Assembly: GCA_002451235.1 (NCBI GenBank)
Contig: DKBN01000004.1
Coordinates: 25,341-47,460 of the forward strand
Direction: 5' to 3'
DNA length: 22,120 nucleotides
DNA from: Patescibacteria group bacterium UBA6899
GTDB taxonomy: Bacteria; Patescibacteriota; Minisyncoccia; Phycocordibacterales; UBA6899
Positions 5,891-12,155 of the stretch are shown here, in pieces. A program made the translations under genes and the position numbers. The notes below the pieces were generated by a model. That model was not told the origin of the DNA, ran no database searches, and worked only from the letters and a program-made list of their open reading frames with translations. How positions within the stretch are numbered: position 1 is the first letter of the stretch; each line of letters starts with the position of its first letter.

Positions 5891-6280
5891 TTATTGTTTC
5901 TGGATCCGCCGAACAGCTTCCTCGATGACCTTTTGGCTGCCATCTTTGAGAAAAGCCGCCACGCATCCGGTTTCTTTGAGTTCTCTGATGCGCTCGCCTT
6001 GCGCTGAGCACGCGATGAGCGGAATATCTTTAGTGAGGGGATTTTCTCTCAGAGAACGTGCGAATGGCACCGTGCTTTCTGGGCGACCGTCTTCGGTTTT
6101 CGGCACATTCCCATCGAGAAGGATGCAACCGATGTCCCCGCCGCGGTCCGCGTAGATCTGGGCGACCGCGTCAGCGAGCGTATTTACGACAACGATATCG
6201 ATTCCGTGGTGCTTGAAGAAAGCTCCATACAGTTCACAAGTGAGGGGATCATCTTCGATGACAAGAACGATTTTGGACAT
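5891..6280 (-). CDS. Response regulator receiver protein
   Basis: A 129-aa single receiver domain with no output domain. Acidic pair Asp10/Asp11 (VIEDD), phosphoacceptor Asp56 (CILLDGNVP), Ser92 and Lys112 (FLKDG) are present. A slightly long insert (TEDGRPESTVPFARSL) follows the phosphorylation site. The start at 6280 has GGAGG with 5-nt spacing before ATG and replaces a longer frame to 6337 that lacks a site. A promoter (TTGACT, 18-19 nt, GTATAC/TATACG) lies just upstream. Unlike many genes here it therefore has a leader of about 20 nt with a good Shine-Dalgarno. No kinase is nearby, so the pathway is unknown. Confidence 0.9.
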   Translation of the reverse strand: MSKIVLVIEDDPLTCELYGAFFKHHGIDIVVVNTLADAVAQIYADRGGDIGCILLDGNVPKTEDGRPESTVPFARSLRENPLTKDIPLIACSAQGERIRELKETGCVAAFLKDGSQKVIEEAVRRIQKQ

Positions 6281-6306
6281 CAGCGCCTCCAGGGGTTGAC
6301 CTAGCA

Positions 6307-6337
6307 CGTATACTTCCAAAAATTGGAGGGGAGTCAA
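6307..6337 (-). promoter_or_regulatory. Promoter of the receiver gene
   Basis: Minus strand TTGACT (6337-6332) followed at 18-19 nt by GTATAC/TATACG (6313-6307). The ATG is about 27 nt downstream behind GGAGG. Confidence 0.6.
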
Positions 6338-6344
6338 GCAACCA

Positions 6345-6707
6345 TCATTTGTCTTTCGGATATTTGTCGAACCGAAATGATAACGTATAAAAATTATTTG
6401 TCCCGTATTTTTGTTTCATCCACTTGCGGGCATCCGCGATAATCTCCTCTCCGTACGCATTATCCGGCACGATCTCCATATCGACCGCCCATTTGGTTTT
6501 CTTCCCTTTCTCTTTCACCGAAAGAAGGATGATAAAGTCGACATCAGCGGGGCGTCGTTTCTTTGTGGTGAAACTCCCCAAGACCTCGATCCTGGTAATA
6601 GGTAGGATCTCCGAGAGAAGGGCGATTTTTTCCTCGGCATTCTTCCACATCGCTCTACGGTATGTACTGGAGAGCAATTTCCTTGGTAGTTTTATACGCT
6701 TGTTCAT
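6345..6707 (-). CDS. Minimal nucleotidyltransferase-domain protein
   Basis: A 120-aa protein with the polymerase-beta-type nucleotidyltransferase signature: GSFTTKKRRPADVDFIILL (Gly44-Ser45, Asp55-x-Asp57) and a likely third carboxylate Asp77 in AVDMEIVP. It resembles MNT-type domains that transfer nucleotides to proteins or small molecules. No HEPN partner gene is adjacent, so a MNT/HEPN toxin-antitoxin pair is not supported. The ATG at 6707 lies 3 nt after the 3' end of tRNA-Arg. Frames extending further upstream only read through the tRNA. No separate promoter is seen, so expression probably depends on the tRNA promoter and tRNA 3' processing. Substrate unknown. Confidence 0.85.
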   Translation of the reverse strand: MNKRIKLPRKLLSSTYRRAMWKNAEEKIALLSEILPITRIEVLGSFTTKKRRPADVDFIILLSVKEKGKKTKWAVDMEIVPDNAYGEEIIADARKWMKQKYGTNNFYTLSFRFDKYPKDK

Positions 6708-6710
6708 CGG

Positions 6711-6782
6711 TGCTCCCGGAGGGATTCGAACCCCCAACAACAGCTTCGAAGGCTGGTGTGATATCCATTTCACTACGGGAGC
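6711..6782 (-). tRNA. tRNA-Arg (anticodon TCG)
   Basis: A 72-nt cloverleaf on the minus strand: acceptor GCTCCCG/CGGGAGC, anticodon loop CTTCGAA (anticodon TCG), T-arm with GGTTCGAATCC, discriminator A. The outermost anticodon-stem pair is C-T, a mismatch. The 3' flank reads CCG, so CCA is not encoded. The nucleotidyltransferase gene starts 3 nt later. Confidence 0.93.
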
Positions 6783-6794
6783 GGTGTGTGGGTC

Positions 6795-6823
6795 ACTATA
6801 CCTTCACGCTCGCCGAAAATCAA
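6795..6823 (-). promoter_or_regulatory. Promoter of tRNA-Arg and the nucleotidyltransferase
   Basis: Minus strand TTGATT (6823-6818), 17-nt spacer, TATAGT (6800-6795), 12 bp upstream of the tRNA. It overlaps the divergent cca promoter region. Confidence 0.75.
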
Positions 6824-6831
6824 AAAGTTGC

Positions 6832-6837
6832 TATCAT
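6832..6837 (+). promoter_or_regulatory. -10 hexamer of cca
   Basis: TATCAT followed by 6 nt and ATG. No good -35 is visible at normal spacing. Confidence 0.5.
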
Positions 6838-6843
6838 ACGCGC

Positions 6844-8331
6844 ATGGTAAGACTCTTCGATGTCCCGCGCGAGGTCGCACAGGTCGCGTACGTTTTAGAA
6901 GCAGCTGGATTCGAGGCGTTCCTCGTCGGCGGGTGTGTGCGCAACCTCATGATCGGTGCGACGCCGAAAGATTGGGACATCACCACCGACGCGACACCGA
7001 ACGAGATCATCGCGCTCTTCCCGAAGACCTTCTATGAGAATGAATACGGCACTGTCGGCGTCGTGAATGAAGAGATCCCAGTGGATGATGTGGCGCGTGC
7101 ATCGCTCCGGGTCGTCGAGGTCACTCCATTTCGGAAAGAGGGCGGATACTCAGACTTCCGCCGCCCCGACAAGGTTGAGTTCGTCACTAAGCTCGAAGAG
7201 GATCTGGAGCGGCGTGACTTCACAATGAACGCGATCGCGTACAGCATCTCACTCGACGAGATCGCCGACCCGTATGGTGGGAGTGAGGACATCGACCGGG
7301 AACTTATCCGAGCGGTCGGACGGCCTGAGGAACGCTTTGGCGAGGACGCACTCCGCGTGCTTCGGGCGATCCGTCTGTCTGCCGAACTTGGTTTCGCGAT
7401 CGAGGAGGCGACCATGGACGGTATCCGCGTCTCCGCTGCGCTGCTCGCGCACATCGCGCAAGAGAGGATCCGCGATGAATTCTCAAAACTTCTTCTGTCG
7501 AAACGACCCATGGAAGGGATCGTGCTCGCGCACCGACTCGGGGTACTGAAATATATCGTCCCCGAGCTTGAAGAGGGGATCGGCTGCGAGCAGAACGGCG
7601 ACCATATCTATGAGGTGTGGGAACACAATCTGCGGGCGCTCCAGCATGCCGCAGACCGTGAATGGCCCTTGCATGTGCGCATGGCGGCCGTCCTTCATGA
7701 CGTTTCGAAACCGGAGACGCGGCAATGGTCAGATGAGAAGAATGATTGGACGTTCTATGGGCACGATGTCGTCGGAGGGAAGCGCGCAAAACGCATCCTT
7801 GAGCGACTGCGTTATCCGAAACAATTCATCGAAGAAGTCTCGACCTTGGTCCGTTATCATCTCTTCTTCTCTGACATCGATAAGATCACGCTTTCGGCAG
7901 TGCGTCGCTTGGTCGCGAACGTAGGGCCAGAACTCGTATGGGACCTCATGAACGTCCGTGCCTGCGACCGTATCGGCATGGGTCGCCCCAAAGAGACGCC
8001 GTATCGCCTGCGCAAATACCAATCGATGATAGAAGAGGCGATGCGCGCCCCTGTATCGGTCGGCATGCTCAAGATCGATGGCGCGGGTGTGATGGAGGTC
8101 ACTGGCGAAAAGCCGGGACCGCGCATCGGCTGGATCCTGCATGCCCTCTTCGAAGAAGTGCTCGACGTTCCAGAGAACAACACGAAAGAATTCCTCGAGG
8201 GGCGCGCAGAGGAGTTGGCGGCGATGCCTGATGAGGATCTAAGGAAGCTCGGCGAAGCGGGGAGGGAACGGAAGGAGGGGGAAGAGGAGAAGGAGGTCAA
8301 AGCGATCAGGGCGAAATATGGTGTGAAATGA
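6844..8331 (+). CDS. cca: CCA-adding tRNA nucleotidyltransferase with HD domain
   Basis: Class II CCA-adding enzyme that builds or repairs the tRNA 3' CCA; none of the three tRNAs in this window encodes CCA. It has 495 aa. The head domain has LVGGCVRN (27-34) and catalytic KDWDITTDA with Asp43/Asp45. RRDFTMNA (123-130) and the ribose/base-recognition segment GRPEERFGEDALRVLRAIRLSA follow, and a C-terminal HD phosphohydrolase domain has His285-Asp286. The last 40 residues are highly charged. The start at 6844 follows TATCAT by 6 nt, so a leaderless mRNA is likely; frames open further upstream run into tRNA-Arg. A terminator follows at 8331. It may in principle be an A-adding enzyme only, but with no CCA-encoding tRNA a full CCA enzyme is expected. 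Confidence 0.95.
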   Translation: MVRLFDVPREVAQVAYVLEAAGFEAFLVGGCVRNLMIGATPKDWDITTDATPNEIIALFPKTFYENEYGTVGVVNEEIPVDDVARASLRVVEVTPFRKEGGYSDFRRPDKVEFVTKLEEDLERRDFTMNAIAYSISLDEIADPYGGSEDIDRELIRAVGRPEERFGEDALRVLRAIRLSAELGFAIEEATMDGIRVSAALLAHIAQERIRDEFSKLLLSKRPMEGIVLAHRLGVLKYIVPELEEGIGCEQNGDHIYEVWEHNLRALQHAADREWPLHVRMAAVLHDVSKPETRQWSDEKNDWTFYGHDVVGGKRAKRILERLRYPKQFIEEVSTLVRYHLFFSDIDKITLSAVRRLVANVGPELVWDLMNVRACDRIGMGRPKETPYRLRKYQSMIEEAMRAPVSVGMLKIDGAGVMEVTGEKPGPRIGWILHALFEEVLDVPENNTKEFLEGRAEELAAMPDEDLRKLGEAGRERKEGEEEKEVKAIRAKYGVK

Positions 8332-8356
8332 AAAAAGACCCGTGAAGGTCTTTTTT
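8331..8356. terminator. Bidirectional terminator between cca and the exonuclease III gene
   Basis: A 10-bp stem AAAAAAGACC/GGTCTTTTTT with loop CGTGAA. It starts at the last base of the cca stop codon and serves both convergent genes. Confidence 0.9.
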
Positions 8357-8367
8357 GTAGAACGAGT

Positions 8368-9132
8368 TCATTTCACCTCGAGCCATATCGGACAGTGGTC
8401 GGAACCGTATACCTGGTCCATGATGCCCGTACCCTTCACTCGCGGGAGGTACTCTTGAGAAACGAAAAAATAGTCGATGCGCCAACCGACATTGCGGTCA
8501 CGGGCCTGCGTCTTCATATCCCAATAGGTATAGGCATCTTCCTTCCTGGGATATGTGTGACGGAACACATCGACATAACCGTGCGCAATGACCTCGTCTA
8601 TCCAGGCGCGCTCCTCGGGAAGGAATCCGGTATGCGTCGCGTTCTCCTTCGGCCGCGCGAGATCGATCTCCTCGTGTGCAGTGTTCACGTCACCACAGAA
8701 AATGACCGGTTTCGTTCTCCGTAACGTCTCGATGTGCTCAAGGAATGCATCATAGAAGTCGAGCTTATATCGTAAGCGCTCCGGCCCGCCGCCCCCGTTC
8801 GGGAAATAGACGTTCAAAAGCATGAGGTCGTCATACTCCAAGACGACAGTCCGCCCTTCTTCGTCGAAGCGCTTGATGCCGATCCCATAACGGACATCCT
8901 TCGGCACCGCCTTGAAATATATGGCGACCCCGCTATAGCCCTTCTTCTCCTTCGAGGAGGAGAAGACGGACGTGTACTCGCCGAGATATCGGACATCATC
9001 TGGAAGCTGTTCGACGCCCGCCTTCGTCTCTTGAAGACACAAAACATCGGGCGACTCCGCTCGCACCCACTCGACGAAACCTTTTTTCGCGACCGCTCGG
9101 AGTCCATTCACGTTCCAGGAAATGATGCGCAT
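8368..9132 (-). CDS. xth: Exodeoxyribonuclease III (AP endonuclease)
   Basis: A 254-aa ExoIII/APE1-type enzyme that cuts 5' of abasic sites and removes 3' blocks in base-excision repair, complementing Nth in this window. The metal and catalytic residues are visible: Asn7 (ISWNVNGLR), Glu35 (LQETK), Tyr109 (LNVYFPNG), Asp148/Asn150 (CGDVNTAHEE), Asp220 (WRIDYFF) and Asp245-His246 (GSDHCPI). The start MRIISWN at 9132 is the standard family start; longer frames run back into the recombinase gene. It lies 37 nt downstream of the xerC/D-like gene on the same strand and is probably cotranscribed. The gap contains a DnaA box. Confidence 0.95.
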   Translation of the reverse strand: MRIISWNVNGLRAVAKKGFVEWVRAESPDVLCLQETKAGVEQLPDDVRYLGEYTSVFSSSKEKKGYSGVAIYFKAVPKDVRYGIGIKRFDEEGRTVVLEYDDLMLLNVYFPNGGGGPERLRYKLDFYDAFLEHIETLRRTKPVIFCGDVNTAHEEIDLARPKENATHTGFLPEERAWIDEVIAHGYVDVFRHTYPRKEDAYTYWDMKTQARDRNVGWRIDYFFVSQEYLPRVKGTGIMDQVYGSDHCPIWLEVK

Positions 9133-9160
9133 AGTTGGATCGATGTTCGTCGTGTAACTC

Positions 9161-9169
9161 TGTGGATAA
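9161..9169 (-). promoter_or_regulatory. DnaA-box sequence (TTATCCACA)
   Basis: A perfect DnaA box on the minus strand in the 37-nt gap between the recombinase and exonuclease III genes. As an isolated 9-mer it could be chance. Confidence 0.4.
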
Positions 9170-10108
9170 TTATCTTCGTTTCGCCCCGTGGAATCTTTTG
9201 TGCACTTCGCGCAGCCGTGCATCGGTGACGTGCGTATAGATCTGCGTCGTCGCGATATTCGCGTGTCCCAGCAACGCTTGCACCGAGCGTATGTCCGCGC
9301 CATTCTCGAGGAGGTCGGTCGCGAAACTATGGCGGATGACATGCGGCGTCACCTTCTTCGAGATCCCTGCTTTGATCGCGTAGTGTTTCACGAGACGCTC
9401 GATGGACCGTGGCGTAAGACGAAGCGACCCGGACTTCTTCGCAAGTTTCGCTTCGCCGCCACGGCCGATCTGGATGAAAAGCGCGGGATCGACATCGACG
9501 CGCTTTGAGAGGTACTTCTCGAGCGCCTCCTTCGCACGGAGGGAGAGGAATACGATGCGGACCTTCTCTCCCTTGCCGCGTACCGTGAATTCATCGCGGG
9601 CGAGGTCGAGATCGCGGGGAAGCGACGCAAGTTCCGAGACACGCAACCCTGTCGAGAAGAGGAGTTCAAGGATCGCACGATCGCGAAGCGCCACTAGTGA
9701 CTGCCCCTCAGGAGCACAGAGAAGGCGAGAGAGGTCCTCTGAAGAGATGAGATCGAGCTCGCGTTCGGGGGTTTTCGCAAGTTCGATCTTTTCCGGAGAG
9801 AGAACGTTGATCTCTTGGCGCATCAGGTACTTGAGGAAGGCGCGCAAGGCGATGAGGTAATAGTTCTGGGTCTTGCGCTTCAGTGTTCCGCCGATCACAC
9901 CTTTCGCTTTCGGCGTGGAATACTGTCGGTTGAGCCAGAGCCGGTATTCGCGGATCCTTTCGGAGGTAATGTCGCTTGGCTGCTTCGCTTTTGCATGTTC
10001 CAAAAAACGCGAGAGGTATCGATCGTAGTTCTCGACCGTTTTCACGCTGCGGCCCTTTTCGATCTCGGTATATTCGAGGAAGCGGCGTTTCCATTCATCG
10101 AGGTCCAT
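9170..10108 (-). CDS. Tyrosine recombinase, XerC/XerD type
   Basis: A 312-aa site-specific recombinase, the usual length for Xer proteins that resolve chromosome dimers at dif. It has an N-terminal SAM-like core-binding domain (about 1-110) and a catalytic domain with all active-site residues: Arg156 (STGLRVSEL), Lys179 (VRGKGEKVR), His256-x2-Arg259 (TPHVIRHSF), His282 (LGHANI) and Tyr291 (TQIYTHV). Only one Xer gene is visible, so it may act alone as in single-Xer systems, or be an integrase; nothing around it looks like a mobile element. The ATG at 10108 is 6 nt downstream of TATAAT, so leaderless. The exonuclease III gene follows. Confidence 0.93.
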   Translation of the reverse strand: MDLDEWKRRFLEYTEIEKGRSVKTVENYDRYLSRFLEHAKAKQPSDITSERIREYRLWLNRQYSTPKAKGVIGGTLKRKTQNYYLIALRAFLKYLMRQEINVLSPEKIELAKTPERELDLISSEDLSRLLCAPEGQSLVALRDRAILELLFSTGLRVSELASLPRDLDLARDEFTVRGKGEKVRIVFLSLRAKEALEKYLSKRVDVDPALFIQIGRGGEAKLAKKSGSLRLTPRSIERLVKHYAIKAGISKKVTPHVIRHSFATDLLENGADIRSVQALLGHANIATTQIYTHVTDARLREVHKRFHGAKRR

Positions 10109-10114
10109 AAACGC

Positions 10115-10120
10115 ATTATA
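10115..10120 (-). promoter_or_regulatory. -10 hexamer of the recombinase-exonuclease unit
   Basis: TATAAT on the minus strand, 6 nt before the ATG at 10108. Confidence 0.6.
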
Positions 10121-10165
10121 TATGAACGGATATTCCGAGCGATGCCGGGTGTGTGCAAAGCATCG

Positions 10166-10195
10166 TTGAATGGATGAAAGAAAGGGTGGTATGAT
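10166..10195 (+). promoter_or_regulatory. Promoter of the two small acidic genes
   Basis: TTGAAT (10166-10171), 18-nt spacer, TATGAT (10190-10195). The transcript would have a leader of about 28 nt with GGAGGGTGAGGG before the ATG at 10230. Confidence 0.6.
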
Positions 10196-10229
10196 AACGG
10201 TATCAATAAGTTATATGGAGGGTGAGGGA

Positions 10230-10385
10230 ATGGATCAAGAGGCGATATTCGAAAAGCCTGAGAACGGGGGCGGTCTTCCTCGCATGGACCCGTTCGAGGA
10301 CGACCCGGAGTCCGTCGCGAACATGATCAAGCATAAGCACCAGGACGACCCCGACTTCGAGATCGATAATTTAGAGATCGTATGA
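10230..10385 (+). CDS. Small acidic 51-aa protein
   Basis: Begins MDQEAIFEKPENGGGLPRMD and ends DDPDFEIDNLEIV; strongly acidic, with no recognised domain. The start is chosen because a purine-rich Shine-Dalgarno (GGAGGGTGAGGG) lies directly before the ATG. Longer in-frame starts lie at or before the promoter's -10. It ends in a 4-bp ATGA overlap with the next gene, which suggests translational coupling and joint function. Low-complexity acidic proteins of this size may be antitoxins or assembly factors, but there is no direct evidence for either. Confidence 0.7.
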   Translation: MDQEAIFEKPENGGGLPRMDPFEDDPESVANMIKHKHQDDPDFEIDNLEIV

Positions 10386-10678
10386 ATGATCGCATCATGG
10401 AACTTGCCCCGGGAATTCAAGCGGAGATCGGACAGCAGGAACTCCTGATCCCGCCTGATGAAGCCATCGCGAGATTGTACCAAGAAGGGAAGAGTAATCT
10501 CTTGGGAGGATACGCGGAAGTATTGAACGAGATCACGCCAGAATTAGCGAATGGGATCATCAGCGTCCCCGGCGCGGAGGGGGTGGACTTTGGAAAAGAG
10601 GCGGCAATTCTCGAGGGTATGGGTATAAGGGATGTAAAAGCGGAAGACGAGAGCCAGCTTTTTCCAACCATACAATAA
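10382..10678 (+). CDS. Hypothetical 98-aa protein coupled to the 51-aa gene
   Basis: Begins MNDRIMELAPGIQAEIGQQE; acidic and mostly helical by eye, with conserved-looking GGYAEVLNEITPELANGI in the middle. It is not recognised. Its ATG overlaps the stop of the preceding small gene (ATGA), so it is probably translated by re-initiation. It ends 3 bp before the -35 of rpsO. There is no transmembrane segment or cysteine. Confidence 0.75.
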   Translation: MNDRIMELAPGIQAEIGQQELLIPPDEAIARLYQEGKSNLLGGYAEVLNEITPELANGIISVPGAEGVDFGKEAAILEGMGIRDVKAEDESQLFPTIQ

Positions 10679-10681
10679 GTC

Positions 10682-10709
10682 TTGCATTATTATGATTCTG
10701 TGCTAGAGT
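10682..10709 (+). promoter_or_regulatory. Promoter of rpsO
   Basis: TTGCAT (10682-10687), 16-nt spacer, TAGAGT (10704-10709). The ATG follows after 7 nt and no Shine-Dalgarno is present, consistent with a leaderless mRNA. The usual rpsO leader for S15 autoregulation would then be absent. Confidence 0.6.
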
Positions 10710-10716
10710 GTGCCCC

Positions 10717-10980
10717 ATGCTTACCAAGAAGAAAAAGGATATCGTCATCTCCAAGAGCCGCCGCCACGACAAGGACACTGGTTCTCCAGAGGTTCAGATC
10801 GCGGTCTTGAGCCAGAAGATCAATGAGTTGGCGCGCCATCTCCAAGGGAACAAGAAGGATAATCACTCACGCCGAGGGCTCCTCAAGATGGTATCCGACC
10901 GCCGCGCGCACTTAAAGTATCTCAAAAAGAAGGATGAGGGGTCGTATAACAAGCTCGTCAAGAAGCTCGGCATCAAGTAA
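10717..10980 (+). CDS. rpsO: 30S ribosomal protein S15
   Basis: An 87-aa primary 16S rRNA-binding protein of the small-subunit platform, normal length. Conserved S15 features are clear: DTGSPEVQIAVLSQKINELARHL, the loop NKKDNHSRRGLLKMVSDRRAHLKYLKKKD, and the basic tail KLVKKLGIK. The start MLTKKKKDI at 10717 is preferred over an ATG-like start 9 nt upstream because the promoter -10 ends at 10709. In many bacteria rpsO is cotranscribed with pnp; here a NYN-domain gene and a terminator separate them. Confidence 0.97.
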   Translation: MLTKKKKDIVISKSRRHDKDTGSPEVQIAVLSQKINELARHLQGNKKDNHSRRGLLKMVSDRRAHLKYLKKKDEGSYNKLVKKLGIK

Positions 10981-11080
10981 ATCAAAGATGAGACGATCTG
11001 CTTTGTCGCACGCGTCACAGGTCTTGTCGCACTAATCTTCAAGCGGCTCCAATACACGCTATCTTTGCTCCCCGTGATTC

Positions 11081-11130
11081 ATCTTGATCCTTTATTTCCT
11101 GATCATAGGACCAGGATCAAAGATATTTTT
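11081..11130 (+). terminator. Terminator after rpsO
   Basis: A stem of ATCTTGATCCT (11081-11091) with AGGATCAAAGAT (11113-11124), one bulged base, an inner TCCT/AGGA stem, then ATTTTT. It lies 100 nt after the stop. Confidence 0.7.
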
Positions 11131-11237
11131 CGTCCCATTGTATCCAGTAAATGACTTTTTGGTCGTTCAGTGGTTATATGGGGTGAGGAAGACCGACACC
11201 AGTCATTATCAGTTTTCATCAAACGTTTTCATTTTTT

Positions 11238-11825
11238 ATGGGAGTCATAAAACATGTCGATCAGCGCGTTGGCGTATTCATCGACACACAGAACTTTTAT
11301 CATAGCGCGAAGAACCTTTACGCAAATGCACGGGTCAATTTCGCGAACATCATCCGCGATGCGGTCGGGGGGCGCAAACTCATCCGCGCAATGGCGTACG
11401 TCATCTCCACGAAAGAGGGTGTGGAACAGTCATTCTTCGATGCCCTCGAGAAGATCGGGATCGAGAATCGTGTGAAAGAACTCCAGGAGTTCTCAAGTGG
11501 AGCGAAAAAGGCGGACTGGGATGTCGGGCTCGCGGTCGATGCTATCACCATGGCACCGAAGCTCGACGCCATCGTACTCTGCTCCGGCGATGGAGATTTC
11601 GTCCCCCTCGTCGAATTCCTCCAGCGCCATCATGGCGTCCAGGTGGAAGTGGTCGCGTTCGGTCAATCGGCAGCGCAGAAGTTGAAGGAGGCGGCAGATG
11701 ATTTCTTCGATCTTTCGGCCGACCCGAAGACCTACCTCATCGGCTACCGCGGAGCTCCCCGCGGCCGGCCTCGCCAAGAGCGTGGCACAGATGAGCACTC
11801 GTCCCGGAAGGCAGTCACACTCTGA
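11238..11825 (+). CDS. NYN-domain protein (LabA/DUF88 family), putative RNase
   Basis: A 195-aa PIN-like NYN domain protein. The acidic metal-site residues are visible: Asp16 and Asn19 (VFIDTQNFYH), Asp93/Asp95 (KKADWDVGLAVDA), and Asp118/Asp120 (LCSGDGDFVPLVEFL). The family is predicted to cut RNA, possibly tRNA or mRNA. The C-terminal 30 residues (RGAPRGRPRQERGTDEHSS) are basic, polar and probably disordered, fitting RNA contact. The start at 11238 is the first ATG before the domain; the 5' flank is T-rich with no Shine-Dalgarno and no clear -10. It lies between rpsO and pnp, so a role in RNA turnover is plausible by context. Confidence 0.88.
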   Translation: MGVIKHVDQRVGVFIDTQNFYHSAKNLYANARVNFANIIRDAVGGRKLIRAMAYVISTKEGVEQSFFDALEKIGIENRVKELQEFSSGAKKADWDVGLAVDAITMAPKLDAIVLCSGDGDFVPLVEFLQRHHGVQVEVVAFGQSAAQKLKEAADDFFDLSADPKTYLIGYRGAPRGRPRQERGTDEHSSRKAVTL

Positions 11826-11978
11826 TCCCAAACGTACCTATTAACCTGATGACACAATGAAGCCGGGGATCCCCGGTACTCTATGTTATTCGCTCCAGGA
11901 TTGTCGCGGAAGGTTATCTCGATTTTTTCAATATTCATTGGGAAATGGGAAATCCAACCGTACATAACCCAATAATGC

Positions 11979-12018
11979 TATACCAAGTTTGTTGTCGTTC
12001 GACAACGAACTTGGTATA
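11979..12018. repeat. Palindrome copy A (operator-like) upstream of pnp
   Basis: An imperfect 40-bp palindrome. The left half is TATACCAAGTTTGTTGTCGT; the right half, beginning TCGACAACGAACTTGG, is identical to copy B apart from the centre. Two symmetric positions do not pair. It contains TTGTCG (11992-11997) which, 17 nt before TATATG (12015-12020), forms a promoter with the same geometry as copy B. Confidence 0.85.
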
Positions 12019-12042
12019 TGTGGGGCTATGACCAGGGTAGGT

Positions 12043-12071
12043 TTGCACCGCGAAGAGTGATACTCTATAGT
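12043..12071 (+). promoter_or_regulatory. Second promoter of pnp
   Basis: TTGCAC (12043-12048), 17-nt spacer, TATAGT (12066-12071). It would give a leader of about 78 nt before the pnp start. Confidence 0.7.
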
Positions 12072-12155
12072 ATGGCTATTATTCGCGTGGTCTTCGGATC
12101 ATCGGATTGAAGGTACTTCAATGCGAGAATCCGGATGCCACTAAGAGTGAGCATC

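Larger units (their letters stand above)
11826..12155 (+). other. Regulatory gap upstream of pnp
   Basis: A 330-bp intergenic region. It contains a perfect palindrome CCGGGGATCCCCGG (11863-11876, perhaps ending NYN transcription), an imperfect 40-bp palindrome (11979-12018), a promoter overlapping that palindrome, and a second promoter at 12043-12071. There are also two tiny ORFs, 12028-12060 (10 codons plus stop) and 12072-12110 (12 codons plus stop). Nothing else is recognised. Confidence 0.7.

Noticed and set aside
5565..6011. A 148-aa leftward ORF across tRNA-Gly
   Set aside because: It covers the tRNA, two terminators and part of the receiver gene in another frame.
6345..6707. MNT/HEPN toxin-antitoxin system
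   Set aside because: No HEPN-type partner is adjacent; neighbours are a tRNA and a receiver protein.
6424..6843. N-terminal extension of the CCA enzyme
   Set aside because: It reads antisense through tRNA-Arg and the nucleotidyltransferase; the family start and a -10 fit 6844.
9170..10108. Integrase of a mobile element
   Set aside because: No attachment repeats, tRNA or cargo genes flank it; length and motifs fit a chromosomal Xer protein.
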